Notes under the pieces: generated by a model
Databases searched by the model: none
What the model was told of the DNA's origin: nothing
The model's input: only the letters and a program-made list of their open reading frames with translations
NCBI RefSeq assembly: GCF_013248995.1
Contig: NZ_JABRPK010000002.1
Location: 496,001 to 560,000, forward strand
Direction: 5' to 3'
Length of the DNA stretch: 64,000 nt
DNA from: Frigoribacterium sp. VKM Ac-2836
Lineage (GTDB): Bacteria > Actinomycetota > Actinomycetes > Actinomycetales > Microbacteriaceae
Shown: positions 49,601-57,960 of the stretch, in pieces
How positions within the stretch are numbered: position 1 is the stretch's first letter
Layout of the letters: each line of letters starts with the position of its first letter
Program-made: the position numbers and the translations under genes

Positions 49601-51399
49601 GCTCCACGCGTCACGCCGGCCTGGGCCTTCTGGTCGTCGTAGCCGACCCAGTCGTAGACCGTCGAGCCGCTCTTCTCACCCAGGCGCCACAGCGACGTGG
49701 CGCCGTCGGCAGCGACCTGCTTCGCGTAGGGCGAGACCTTGTCGGCGGTCACCGTGACGTCGACGCCGTCACCCAGGGCCGTGTTGCCGAGCGGATCCGT
49801 GGCGCGGACACGGTAGCTGTGGGTGCTGCCGGGTGCGAGGTCCTTGTCGACGAAGCCCAGGGCCGGTCGCTTCCAGAAGGTCGAGGCCGACGTGGTCGTG
49901 TACACGGGGTTCGTCAGGTCTCCGTCGCGGTACACGGCGTAGCTCAGATTCGCGTTGTCCTTGTCCCAGTTGGACTGCCAGCTGACGCGCACCGTGCCGG
50001 ACGACAGCGAGACGAGGCTCGGGGTGAAGAGCGCACCGGACGCCTCGGGGCCCGTCTTGTTCGGTGCGAGGCTCGAGACGGCGAAGCGCACGAGGCCGTT
50101 CTGCGGTTTTCCGTTGACGGACGGGAACTCCCCGCCGTAGACGACGTACGTGTCGTTCGCGGCGACGCTCCACGGGCCCTGGCTCAGGCCGGTGTAGGTG
50201 CCGGTGGCGAAGTCGGGGAACCAGTTCAAGATGCTCGGGGCAGGGGTGCCGGCGAAGTTGTAGTACCCCAGGGGGTCGTTGGTGATCGTCTGGGTCGCCG
50301 AGTCGCTGAAGGCCATCGCCCGCTGGAAGGTCCAGGGGTTGGTCTGCGGCTGGCCGCCGATGTTGCCGCAGTAGTGCGGGTGACCGGCGACGTAGACGGC
50401 GGTGCTGTTGGCCGCGACCGAGTAGGTGTCGCCGTGGCAGTCCTCGACCCAGGCGAGGTCGCCGTTCCAGGTGGACTTGAAGGCGCCCTCGAGACGACCG
50501 CCGCCACCGAAGGTGTAGCCCGAGCCGTAGAAGCCGTTGGCGGTGGCGCTGAGGCTGTAGATCGCGGCCTGACCGCCGCCGTTGCGGACCACGTCGTTGG
50601 CCTGCAGGGGAAGGTTCGCCGCCGAGGTCGAGTCGAGCATCGCGAGACCGTAGCCGGGCTGCGACGAACCGTTGACCGAGCTGAACGACCCGCCGAGCAC
50701 GATCTTCGACCCGTCGGGGCTGGCCACGAGGCCGAGGACGTCACCACCGGCGACCTGCGGGGCCCACGGCAGGTTCGTACCGTTCGACGCGGTGACCGCA
50801 GCGGCCTTGCTGCGGGTGTCCTTGCCGATGCTCGAGAACACGCCGGCGATGTAGACGTTCGGCCCGACGGCGGCGATGGCGTTGACCGTGGCGTTGGTGC
50901 CGGGGTTCCAGCTCGTGACGAGGGCACCGGTGGTCGGGTCGAGAGCCGCCAGGCGGTATTTGTTCACGCCGTTCACCTTGGTGAAGGCGCCGCCGATGTA
51001 GAGGCGCTTGCCGTCGGGCGAGGCCGCAAGGGCCTTCACCTGGCCGTCGATCACGGGCGCGAACGTGGTCGACAGCACGCCGGTCGTGATGTCGTACGCG
51101 AGGAGGTAGCTGCGGGGCACTTCGTTGACACCCGCCGCGGCGCCGGCCGGACGGGCTTTGCTGAACTTGCCGGCGGCGTAGACGGTGTTGCCCACGATGA
51201 CCTGCGTGAAGACCGAGCCGTCGATCTGAGGCGCCGGCAAGGCGTCGGCCGTGACGGTCGCCGGGGTCGAGGGCGACGTCGGGTCGACGGGGGCGGAGTC
51301 GGCCGCAGCGGGCTGGACTCCGACCAGGACGGACAACAGCACGGCGGACGCAGCGACGATCGCGGGTAGGCGAAGGCGCGACGAGACGGTTCTTCCCAT
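46684..51399 (-). CDS. Large exported surface protein with propeller-like, LamG and PKD domains
   Basis: A 1571-residue exported protein from ATG 51399. Residues 1-33 are a signal peptide. About 60-450 are delta-60/propeller-like repeats (IGGAFTKVNGV, AGVFSSIG, LGGSFSSVNGS). A fibronectin-like segment follows (about 450-547), then two LamG/concanavalin-like domains (570-773 and 797-997), four PKD domains (1011-1352, each with W-FGDG and H-Y-AAGTYTVTLTVTD), and a C-terminal 215-residue module (FGRTTTGGWG to FDDLSVF). No sorting signal or membrane anchor is seen, so it may be released or bind glycan. It probably coats or cross-links the polysaccharide; that is an inference. Confidence 0.85.
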   Translation of the reverse strand: MGRTVSSRLRLPAIVAASAVLLSVLVGVQPAAADSAPVDPTSPSTPATVTADALPAPQIDGSVFTQVIVGNTVYAAGKFSKARPAGAAAGVNEVPRSYLLAYDITTGVLSTTFAPVIDGQVKALAASPDGKRLYIGGAFTKVNGVNKYRLAALDPTTGALVTSWNPGTNATVNAIAAVGPNVYIAGVFSSIGKDTRSKAAAVTASNGTNLPWAPQVAGGDVLGLVASPDGSKIVLGGSFSSVNGSSQPGYGLAMLDSTSAANLPLQANDVVRNGGGQAAIYSLSATANGFYGSGYTFGGGGRLEGAFKSTWNGDLAWVEDCHGDTYSVAANSTAVYVAGHPHYCGNIGGQPQTNPWTFQRAMAFSDSATQTITNDPLGYYNFAGTPAPSILNWFPDFATGTYTGLSQGPWSVAANDTYVVYGGEFPSVNGKPQNGLVRFAVSSLAPNKTGPEASGALFTPSLVSLSSGTVRVSWQSNWDKDNANLSYAVYRDGDLTNPVYTTTSASTFWKRPALGFVDKDLAPGSTHSYRVRATDPLGNTALGDGVDVTVTADKVSPYAKQVAADGATSLWRLGEKSGSTVYDWVGYDDQKAQAGVTRGATGQAATDSDGSSTFSGTDTGLSSTASAIPGPQTFSVEAWFRTTSTTGGKIVGFGSSNTGASNSYDRHLYMDPRGRVSFGVYPNASRIITSPTALNDGQWHQVVGTLSSAGQSFYVDGKKVATDAGTTGAQDYTGYWRIGGDNNWDGAPYFQGDIDDVSVYPAALSAKQVDGQWVASGRTSKLPKAPADAYGARVFQDDPEAYFRLDGDASTVSADSSPVGTNGVVTGGVATGGTSAVGGSGQSATFNGQDAGVATTTSYDSPNDYTLETWFNTTTTSGGKLIGFGNQQTGYSGNYDRHVYMEQDGRLQFGNWTGQMNLASSTASYNDGRWHHVVATQGADGMKLYVDGTQVGSNASTRSDGYRGFWRLGGDSSWNSGSGYWAGSLDEAAVYARPLDATTIAQHYALGANKPNAAPTAAFTSTVSGLGAAFDGSTSADRDGSVASYAWDFGDGSATASGIKPTHAYAAGGTYTVTLTVTDDRGAVGTTTATVTVTPPRVNAAPTASFASTVDHLVVAVDGRASTDPDGSIASYRWDFGDGTAATTGATSGHTYAAAGTYTVTLTVTDGEGATGTSTGTVTVAPAPPANVAPTASFTSATTGLAVSTDASASTDPDGTLAGYAWTFGDGGTATGATASHTYAAAGTFTVTLTVTDDKGATGTSTGTVTVAPIPNAAPTASFTTATDKLTVTTDGRASTDTDGTVAAWAWDFGDGATATGSTAKHDFAAAGTYTVTLTVTDDKGATGTRTSTVTVTAPPVVTTVAQDGFGRTTTGGWGAAEVGGSWTRTGSASQYAVTGGVGTQFLGAAGWNSSMALTGVSTTDADLRTSVSLDKAATGGGTFVYVTGRKVATNSEYRATLRYRSDGRAVVALTAFKGSTTGVNLVGETLVPGTITPGAKLNVRLEVSGSGTTTIRAKVWADGTTEPTAWTVSTTDTYAGLQAPGWVALGAYASGSATNAPQTVSFDDLSVFKP
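47345..48390 (-). repeat. Four tandem PKD-coding units
   Basis: Units of roughly 260 bp encode the four PKD domains. Long runs are nearly identical in DNA, for example around 47372-47410, 47628-47667 and 47888-47925 (GTGGCGCCCTTGTCGTCGGT and variants). Such repeats can expand or contract by recombination. Confidence 0.75.
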
Positions 51400-51459
51400 G
51401 GGGGAGCCTCATTCGGGTCGGGTAGGCGTCACCGGCATTCGGGTACCGATGGCTTGACG

Positions 51460-51487
51460 ACTATAAGGTCCCCCCAAGGGGGGACAA
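51460..51487 (-). promoter_or_regulatory. Promoter of the surface protein, with palindrome in the spacer
   Basis: On the minus strand TTGTCC (51487-51482), a 16-bp spacer and TATAGT (51465-51460) form a promoter. The spacer is largely a perfect inverted repeat, GTCCCCCC-AA-GGGGGGAC (51468-51485), which also overlaps the -35 box, a position suited to a dimeric regulator. Confidence 0.6.
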
Positions 51488-51513
51488 TGGCCCCCGTTGT
51501 GGGTACAGGGGTA

Positions 51514-52173
51514 TTAAGAGGTCGATCCCTCGAAGACGACGACGGGGACGTCCACGGCGTAGTCGACCGTCAATCGGAGCTCGGCCTGCCCGTCGGCGGG
51601 CACGGCGAACACGTAGACGCCGTCGGCCGTCGCCCCGGCGGCCACGCTCGCCGGGAAAGAAGAAGTCCCGGTCGAGAAGGTGTTCGCGGGTGTGCGGTCG
51701 GCGCCGTAAGCCAGGTTGACGACGACGGTCGAGAGGTCGATCGGGGCCGCGGACGAGTTGTCGATCTCGAGTTCGGCGCGAACGGCGGGCCCGGTCACCT
51801 CACCGGGCAGCGTGGCCTCGCCGTCGACCGCATCGAGGCTTTTCACCCGGACCGTCACCCCGTCCACGACGGTGGGCGACTCGTCGAGGCCGACGGGTGG
51901 TGCCTCGGGTGTGTCCGGCCCGGCTGCAGGAGGCGCTGTGTCGGTCGGGGCCGCGGTGGCGTCGTCCGAGGAGGCATCGGCCGTGGGTGAGCTCGAGTCC
52001 GGCCCCGTCCCGCCGGCTCCGGGACCATCGGCGCCCCCGCCCGAGACGGCGGGCACGATCACGAAGGCGACGATCAGCGCGAGCACGACCGCGACGGCCC
52101 CGACGATCATCACCAGGCGTTTCCGCGACCGGGCAGCGGTGGGGTCGACGGGCGTCTGGTCCTCTGACGACAT
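51514..52173 (-). CDS. Membrane-anchored protein with DUF4352-like domain
   Basis: A 219-residue protein from ATG 52173 (GAGGAG site). A short Arg-rich cytosolic start, a membrane helix (about residues 20-42), a Ser/Thr/Ala/Pro linker and, from about 95, a beta-sandwich segment (VTVRVKSLDAVDG, RAELEIDNSSAAPIDLSTVVV, GATADGVYVFAVPADG) like DUF4352 proteins. The role is unknown. It faces away from the next gene, with TAGCAT (52234-52239) in the divergent gap. Confidence 0.7.
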   Translation of the reverse strand: MSSEDQTPVDPTAARSRKRLVMIVGAVAVVLALIVAFVIVPAVSGGGADGPGAGGTGPDSSSPTADASSDDATAAPTDTAPPAAGPDTPEAPPVGLDESPTVVDGVTVRVKSLDAVDGEATLPGEVTGPAVRAELEIDNSSAAPIDLSTVVVNLAYGADRTPANTFSTGTSSFPASVAAGATADGVYVFAVPADGQAELRLTVDYAVDVPVVVFEGSTS

Positions 52174-52337
52174 GGTGGCTCCTCGGTCGGGTGGCCCGTC
52201 CCGCCGGACGCCGGCGGGGTCCAGGGCCGCTGCTAGCATGCCAGCACTCCGGGCCACCCGCACCCGACCCGTCGGTCCGGTCGCCCTCTCCCTCGTCCGA
52301 GGCGACGGCCCGCGGTCGGCCACGTGTGAGGACGGCC

Positions 52338-53897
52338 ATGACCAGCACCACCCCGACGACGCACCCCGCCGGGACCGCGGCGGCCTCGAGACGCCTCCGC
52401 GCCTCCTCGGTCGGTGTCGCGCTCGCGCTCGGTCTCGCCGGCACGGCCGTGGCGCTCGTCGGTTCGTCGACCGTCTCGCTGTGGACCGACGAGGCCGCGA
52501 CCGTGTCGGCCGCGACCCGCAGCCTGCCCGAGCTCTGGGCCCTCGTGCAGCGCATCGACGCCGTGCACGCGGCGTACTACCTGCTGATGCACGTCTGGAC
52601 GGCCGTCGCGGGTACCTCGCCCACGGCGCTGCGCTTCCCGAGCGCTCTCGCGGCCGGGGCGGCCGTCGTCGGCGTACATCGTCTGCTCGTCGTGCTCGGG
52701 CGCCCGGACGCGGCCGTCGCGGGCGCGGTCGTCGCCGTCGTGTTGCCGCGCATCACCTGGATGGGGATCGAGGCTCGCTCGTTCGGCCCCAGCGCGGCCG
52801 TGGCCGTCTGGGCGACCGTCCTGCTCGTCGTCGCCCTGAACCGAGGAGGCGCGGCGCGGTGGGTCGGGTACGCCGTCCTCGTCGGGGTGGGCACCGCTCT
52901 CAACATCTACGTCGCCCTGCTGGCCGTGGCCCACGCCGTCACCGTCGTCGCCTGGCGCCGCGTGGGCCTGAGGCGTCGGCTGGCCTGGCTGGTCTCCGCG
53001 GCGGCGGGCGGTCTCGCCGCGTCACCGGTCGTGCTGCTGGCCGCGGGCCAGCAGGGTCAGCTCGGGGACAACTCCCTGGGGCTCGTGCAGATCGCTCGCG
53101 GCGTCGTCGTGAACCAGTGGTTCCTCGGGGGGACGCCGACGCGTGTCGATTCGACGGCGTCGCCCACCGAGCCGTGGGCGCTGGCGTCCCTCGCGCTGGC
53201 GCTCGTGGGGTGGCTCGCGATGGTCGTCGCGGTCGTCGCAGGGGTCCGTGGCCGACGGACCGGGCCGCTCTGGGTGCTGATCGCCGTGCTCGTCGTCCCC
53301 ACCGCCGTCGTCGTGGCGTACAGCCTGCTGGTGAGCCCCCTGTACAACCCCCGGTACTTCACCTTCGCGGCGCCGGCGTGCGCGGCCCTGGTCGGGGTCG
53401 GGGTGACCGCCCTGCGGCGTCGCAGCGCTCGCGTCGTCGCCCTGGTCCTGATCGTCGCCCTGTGCGCACCGGTCTGGCTGTCCCAGCGCCAGGTCACGGG
53501 CAAGAGCGGCACCGATTGGTCGGAGGCAGCGGCTGTGGTGGAGCGGGGTGCCCGTCCCGGGGACGGGGTCTACTTCGCTCCTCTCGACGCCGATCCTCCG
53601 CGGGTCGTCGAACGGACGACGGCCAACGTCGACCTCGTCTATCCCGACGCTTTCGACGGTCTCGTCGACGTGACGCTGCGGAGCCGGCCCGTCGACCAGG
53701 ACAGCCTCCGCGGCACGGCCTGGCCGCTCGACTCGCCCCGCACGCGGCTCGACGAGGTCGAGCGCCTCTGGGTCGTCGAGCCGGCCGACGAACCCACGGC
53801 CGTCGACGACGACGCCGTCCTCGAAGCGGCCGGCTTCGAGGCCGTCAGCCGGTGGTCCGGCGAGATGACCGCAGTCGAGGAGTGGCGCCGACCCTGA
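52338..53897 (+). CDS. GT-C membrane glycosyltransferase (mannosyltransferase-like)
   Basis: A 519-residue protein from ATG 52338 with about 10 membrane helices. The first external loop has WTDEAATVSAATRSLPELW, whose Asp-Glu pair is the catalytic signature of GT39/GT83-type enzymes using polyprenyl-phosphate sugars. The last 170 residues are a soluble extracytoplasmic domain (GKSGTDWSEAAAVV). It likely decorates the glycan or a protein outside the membrane. It carries two in-frame repeat copies (52397 and 52843). Its 3' end overlaps the convergent polymerase gene by 53 bp. Confidence 0.8.
   Translation: MTSTTPTTHPAGTAAASRRLRASSVGVALALGLAGTAVALVGSSTVSLWTDEAATVSAATRSLPELWALVQRIDAVHAAYYLLMHVWTAVAGTSPTALRFPSALAAGAAVVGVHRLLVVLGRPDAAVAGAVVAVVLPRITWMGIEARSFGPSAAVAVWATVLLVVALNRGGAARWVGYAVLVGVGTALNIYVALLAVAHAVTVVAWRRVGLRRRLAWLVSAAAGGLAASPVVLLAAGQQGQLGDNSLGLVQIARGVVVNQWFLGGTPTRVDSTASPTEPWALASLALALVGWLAMVVAVVAGVRGRRTGPLWVLIAVLVVPTAVVVAYSLLVSPLYNPRYFTFAAPACAALVGVGVTALRRRSARVVALVLIVALCAPVWLSQRQVTGKSGTDWSEAAAVVERGARPGDGVYFAPLDADPPRVVERTTANVDLVYPDAFDGLVDVTLRSRPVDQDSLRGTAWPLDSPRTRLDEVERLWVVEPADEPTAVDDDAVLEAAGFEAVSRWSGEMTAVEEWRRP
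52397..52408 (-). repeat. Dispersed repeat, first copy in the GT-C gene
   Basis: Exact 12-mer on the minus strand, read in the gene as Arg-Ala-Ser-Ser just before the first membrane helix. Confidence 0.8.
52843..52854 (+). repeat. Dispersed repeat, second copy in the GT-C gene
   Basis: Exact 12-mer on the plus strand, read as Arg-Gly-Gly-Ala in a loop (ALNRGGAARW). With the copy at 52397 it makes an inverted pair 434 bp apart. Confidence 0.8.
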
Positions 53898-55158
53898 ACG
53901 TGTCGAGCCCCTCGCGGGCGACGGGAGAGAACGCCAGGGCCAGGGCGATCACCAGCGTCGGGAAGGCGCTGTAGAAGGGCGCGAAGAAAAGGTTCCAGCT
54001 GCTCTGTGCCGCGGCGTAGAGCAGGATGCCGCTGGCCGTGCCGTCCGCGATGCGGCGGATGACGCCGACCGCCAGCACCCCGAGGACGATCGCGGCGAGG
54101 GCGAGTCCGGCGATGCCGGACTGTGCCCAGAGGTCGCCGACGACCGAGTGCAACTCGAAGTGTCCGCCGAACATGAACCGTTCGACGTAGCCGTTGTCGG
54201 GCTGGTACCCGATGCTGCTCATCCCCTCTTTCGCGATTCGGATGTCGTCTGCGGTCGGGACGACTCCGGCTCCGAATCCCCACGGGTGGTGCTCCATGAG
54301 GGCGACCGTGGCGGCGAGCTCCGGCCGCCCGCCCAGGATCAGCGAGCCCGAGACCCTGAGCTGTTCGACGCTGCGCGCCTGGGTCGCCAGGCCGAGGTAG
54401 CCGTCGAGGATCAGGGCCTGGCCGAGCTGGAAGACCACGACCCCCAGCACCCCGAGCCCGAGCAGGACGGCCGCGAAGGACGGCCGCCGATGCGGGCGCA
54501 CGATCGCCAACTGGGCGAAGACGAGCAACGCCGCGAGCAGCAGCAGCCCGAAGGCCGAGCGGAAGTCGCTGAGCGCCGCGACCAGCGTCAGAACCATCAG
54601 GACGGCGAGCTCCCACCGGCGTCCGTACCGCGCGGCGAGGGCCAACGCGATGACCGTGACCGGCAGGGCGAACCCGAATTTCCACGGGTTGCTCGCGAAG
54701 AGGGGCGTCGCCGAGGAGAACCCCAGTGCCAGGCCGATGCCGAACCACAGGACGGCCCGGTCGGGTGTCAGGACCTCGGTTCCCCAGAGGAAGAGGCCCA
54801 CGCCGAAGAGGGTGCCGACCAGGATGACCGTCATCGGCACCGTGGACGACGCCGAGACGTGGTCCCCCGAGTTGGCCACGCCCAGCCAGAGGCCCAGGAC
54901 GACCGCCAGGAGGCCCACCGTCATGAAGGCGACCGCCCCGCGGTGTCGTCGCAGAGAGCCCCACCACACCGGAAGCAGCAGCGCGGCCACGACGAAGCCC
55001 GCCTGCATGCCCTGGGGCAGGGTGAAGCGCATCCCGAGCACGACGAGGGCCGCGGCGGCGAGCGCCCGGGCCCAGGCGCGCGGGTCGCCCGAGGAGGCGC
55101 GGGTGCGGTGGGGACGGTCGGCCGCCGGCGCCGACGGGGCAGCTCGGAGCAGCGTCAT
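53845..55158 (-). CDS. Wzy/O-antigen-ligase-like polysaccharide polymerase
   Basis: A 437-residue protein with about 11 membrane helices from ATG 55158; the frame is open upstream but unconserved. The region LSDFRSAFGLLLLAALL and the large loop containing LILGGRPELAATVALMEHHPWGFGAGV and PDNGYVERFMFGGHFELHSVVGDLWAQSG match the Wzy/WaaL (O-antigen polymerase) layout, where G-G-----H----H-W---G-- type residues are essential. TAGAGT ends 7 nt before the ATG. It would polymerise repeat units exported by the flippase. Confidence 0.8.
   Translation of the reverse strand: MTLLRAAPSAPAADRPHRTRASSGDPRAWARALAAAALVVLGMRFTLPQGMQAGFVVAALLLPVWWGSLRRHRGAVAFMTVGLLAVVLGLWLGVANSGDHVSASSTVPMTVILVGTLFGVGLFLWGTEVLTPDRAVLWFGIGLALGFSSATPLFASNPWKFGFALPVTVIALALAARYGRRWELAVLMVLTLVAALSDFRSAFGLLLLAALLVFAQLAIVRPHRRPSFAAVLLGLGVLGVVVFQLGQALILDGYLGLATQARSVEQLRVSGSLILGGRPELAATVALMEHHPWGFGAGVVPTADDIRIAKEGMSSIGYQPDNGYVERFMFGGHFELHSVVGDLWAQSGIAGLALAAIVLGVLAVGVIRRIADGTASGILLYAAAQSSWNLFFAPFYSAFPTLVIALALAFSPVAREGLDTFRVGATPRLRSSRRTTG
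55091..55102 (+). repeat. Dispersed repeat, copy at the start of the polymerase gene
   Basis: Exact 12-mer on the plus strand, read on the minus strand as Arg-Ala-Ser-Ser-Gly-Asp in the cytosolic N-terminus. Confidence 0.8.
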
Positions 55159-55165
55159 GCGACGA

Positions 55166-55171
55166 ACTCTA
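55166..55171 (-). promoter_or_regulatory. TAGAGT -10 box of the polymerase gene (leaderless type)
   Basis: On the minus strand TAGAGT (55171-55166) lies 7 nt before the ATG at 55158 with no ribosome site between. Confidence 0.45.
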
Positions 55172-55438
55172 GGCGACGGTGACGGTCGCGACGACCCTCG
55201 TCCTGGTGTCCCCCACAATGCCGACACCCGAGTGGGAGCCACCTTGTTGGGGACTGACGGCCCCTTGCGGACTACGCGTGAATGTAACAAGATCACCTCT
55301 TGTCCTGACCGGGTGAGAATCCGTCCCCTCAGATCCATTCCGCGCAAGCCCCCGTCCTGGGGTCATGGCGCGGCGTTCTTCCTCTCGCACGAGCCTCCGC
55401 CCCGCGGCCCGTGGCGGGATCGCCCACACCTTCCTCTG

Positions 55439-57952
55439 ATGAAAGCAGTGACGATGCCCAGCGCCCCCGAGCACCGCCTTTCCCCGCCCCACCGTGTCCG
55501 CACCGCCGTCGGCGCCCTGGCGACCCTCGCCGCCGTCGTGGCCGGTGTCCTCGTCCCGGTGACCAGCGCTTCGGCCGCCCCCAGCACGGTCGCCACCGAC
55601 TCGTCGACCCGCGCGTCGACGACCGGATGGGGGAACGCCGACAAGGGCGGGGCCTGGTCGACCTGGTCCGGTCCGTCGAAGGCCTCCTTCACGGTCGGGT
55701 CGGGCGTCTCGACGATCTCGGACCTCGCCCCCGGTTCGACCGCGACGGCGACGCTCGCGAGCGTCTCGGTCAAGGACGTGGAGGTCGAGGGCACGATCGA
55801 CCTGCCCAAGACCAAGGCCGGCTTCTACCAGGGCTGGGAGCTCCGTCGCCAGGGTGACGGCTCCGCGTACCGGGGTCGCCTCGAGTCCGGTGGCTCGGGC
55901 AAGGTCTCTCTCGCGGTGACCAAGGTGAAGAAGTCCGGCGAGAAGCTGCTCGGTCGCGTCGCGCTCCCCTCGACCGTCGTGGCGGGCTCCTCGCTCGCCA
56001 TCTCGTTCCGCGCCGAGGGCACGACCACCGTGAACCTCAAGGGCAAGGCTTGGGTCGACGGTTCCGCCGAGCCGGGTTGGCAGCTGGCCGTCTCGGACTC
56101 CGCCGCCGACCGCGTCTCGCAGGGTGGCTCCGTGGGCCTCTGGCAGTACGCGAGCGCCGGCAACACCGCCCGCTCGAGCACGTCGTTCGACGATCTCGTC
56201 GTCATCGGCAGCCCGTCGGACTCGGCGCCCGCCCCAGCGCCTGCGCCTGCGCCAGCGCCTGCTCCCGCGCCTGCGCCTGCTCCCGCGCCTGCGCCTGCTC
56301 CTGCGCCGACGACCGAGCCCGCGACCGTTCCTGCCGGCTCCCGCGGTTCGCTTCCCGTCGGCTCCGCCTCCTACCCCGTGCCCTCGGGCGCGATCGTCGT
56401 CTCGCCGAGCGGTGACGACGGCGCAGCGGGCTCGCAGGCGGCTCCCCTCCGCACCCTCGCGGCGGCGGTGTCGAAGGCGAAGTCGGGCGCGACCATCGTG
56501 CTCCGCGCCGGCACCTACAACGAGAGCGTCGTCGTGCCCTTCCAGAAGAAGGTGACGATCCAGTCGTACCCGCGTGAGGCCGTGTGGCTCGACGGATCCG
56601 TTCCGGTGACGTCGTGGACGCGCTCGGGATCGGGGTGGAGCACCCCGTGGTCCGCGTTCCCGTCCTCGGTCATGGACAACGTGACCGACAACCCCCGCTT
56701 CGTCTCGCCGTCCTTCCCGCTCGCCGCGCGTCCCGACCAGGTGTTCCTCGACGGCGTCCAGCTCACCCAGGTCACGCCCGATCGGCTCGCCCCGGGCACC
56801 TTCGCGGCCGACCCGGCCTCGGGTCGCATGCTCATCGGCAGCGACCCGGCAGGTCATGCGATCCGTGTCAGCAACAAGGCGCAGGCCATCTGGGTGCAGT
56901 CGGCCGACACGACCGTCCGCGGCTTCGGCGTCAGGGGGTACGCGACGCCCTACTCGGAGCGTGGTGCGATCCGCCTCGGCAACACCGGTGCGACGGCCGA
57001 GAACCTCGTCATCCAGGACAACGCGATGATCGGGATCAACCTCGAGAACAACGGCGGCAGCCTGTCGAAGTTGACCGTCGAGCGCAGCGGTCTGCTGGGC
57101 ATCGGCACGAACGCCTCGTACGACCTCTCGATCACCGACTCGGTGATCCGTCAGAACAACTGGCAGCGCTTCAAGGAGGCTCCCGTCTCGGGCGGCATCA
57201 AGATCACCCGCTCGCGGGGCGTGACGGTGTCGAACAACGACATCAGCCGCAACTACAGCTCGGGTCTGTGGCTCGACGAGTCCGTCTACGACAGCAAGGT
57301 GGTCAACAACACCGCCGAGGGCAACGAGTGGACGGGCATCCAGCTCGAACTCTCGAGCAAGGCCGTCGTCGCGGGCAACACCATCACGGGTGGCAAGGCC
57401 GGGCTGCAGATCTTCAACACCGACGACGTCCGCGTCTACAACAACTCCATCGGTGGCTTCAGCCAGTTCGGCATCAAGATCACCCAGGACGAGCGTCGGC
57501 AGGCCACCGCATCCACCGGTCAGGACCGTCGACGCCCGCTGCCCGATCCGACGATGACCTGGGTCACCGGCAAGATCAGCATCGCCAACAACGCCTTCGG
57601 CAGCGGCGGGTCGTACCAGGTCTTCGTTCTCGACGGCAAGACGAACCGCTCGGCCGACTCGATGGGCATCTCGCTCACCGGCAACGCCTTCAACCAACGA
57701 CGCACCACGGCGCAGGCGACGCTCGTCGGCTGGGGGGCCGGGGACAACAAGACCGTGACCCGCCTCGACTCGGTCGCCGCCCTGTCGGCCAAGAACGCCG
57801 CGTGGCGCAACGTCGAGACGTCGGGGGTGCTCGACCTGGGTGGGATGGGCAGCCTGCTGGCCTCGTCGCTCGGCATCGCGGCCGCCCTGCCGTCCGACGT
57901 CGCGGCACTGCTCGGTCAGCCGGGCACGGCCCGCCGCATCGGCGCGTTCTGA
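55439..57952 (+). CDS. Exported parallel beta-helix protein with a shared N-terminal module
   Basis: An 837-residue protein from ATG 55439 (ATG 55454 is also possible). A signal peptide ends near residue 44 (VTSASAAPS). Residues 48-258 resemble the C-terminal module of the 1571-residue surface protein: STTGWGNADKGGAWS, an RL--G----LAV region, KAWVDGSAEPGWQL and SFDDLVV. A 14-fold Ala-Pro linker follows (263-290). From about 315 a right-handed beta-helix (DUF1565-like start: SPSGDDGAAGSQAAPLRTLAAAV, then NTAEGNEWTGIQLELSS repeats) is the form of polysaccharide lyases. Catalytic residues were not identified; it may trim or bind the glycan. Confidence 0.8.
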   Translation: MKAVTMPSAPEHRLSPPHRVRTAVGALATLAAVVAGVLVPVTSASAAPSTVATDSSTRASTTGWGNADKGGAWSTWSGPSKASFTVGSGVSTISDLAPGSTATATLASVSVKDVEVEGTIDLPKTKAGFYQGWELRRQGDGSAYRGRLESGGSGKVSLAVTKVKKSGEKLLGRVALPSTVVAGSSLAISFRAEGTTTVNLKGKAWVDGSAEPGWQLAVSDSAADRVSQGGSVGLWQYASAGNTARSSTSFDDLVVIGSPSDSAPAPAPAPAPAPAPAPAPAPAPAPAPAPTTEPATVPAGSRGSLPVGSASYPVPSGAIVVSPSGDDGAAGSQAAPLRTLAAAVSKAKSGATIVLRAGTYNESVVVPFQKKVTIQSYPREAVWLDGSVPVTSWTRSGSGWSTPWSAFPSSVMDNVTDNPRFVSPSFPLAARPDQVFLDGVQLTQVTPDRLAPGTFAADPASGRMLIGSDPAGHAIRVSNKAQAIWVQSADTTVRGFGVRGYATPYSERGAIRLGNTGATAENLVIQDNAMIGINLENNGGSLSKLTVERSGLLGIGTNASYDLSITDSVIRQNNWQRFKEAPVSGGIKITRSRGVTVSNNDISRNYSSGLWLDESVYDSKVVNNTAEGNEWTGIQLELSSKAVVAGNTITGGKAGLQIFNTDDVRVYNNSIGGFSQFGIKITQDERRQATASTGQDRRRPLPDPTMTWVTGKISIANNAFGSGGSYQVFVLDGKTNRSADSMGISLTGNAFNQRRTTAQATLVGWGAGDNKTVTRLDSVAALSAKNAAWRNVETSGVLDLGGMGSLLASSLGIAAALPSDVAALLGQPGTARRIGAF
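56225..56308 (+). repeat. Ala-Pro hexanucleotide repeat
   Basis: Twenty-eight codons encode (Ala-Pro)14 as GCGCCT, GCGCCA and GCTCCC variants. It is an extended, rigid linker between the two domains and a likely site of length variation. Confidence 0.9.
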
Positions 57953-57960
57953 TCCACCGA

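Noticed and set aside
47434-51369. Plus-strand open frame of 1311 codons opposite the surface protein
   Set aside because: Shadow of the PKD/LamG repeats; repeated composition follows the sense gene.
56225-56308. CRISPR-like or satellite repeat
   Set aside because: It is a coding Ala-Pro linker without spacers. No CRISPR array was seen anywhere in the window.
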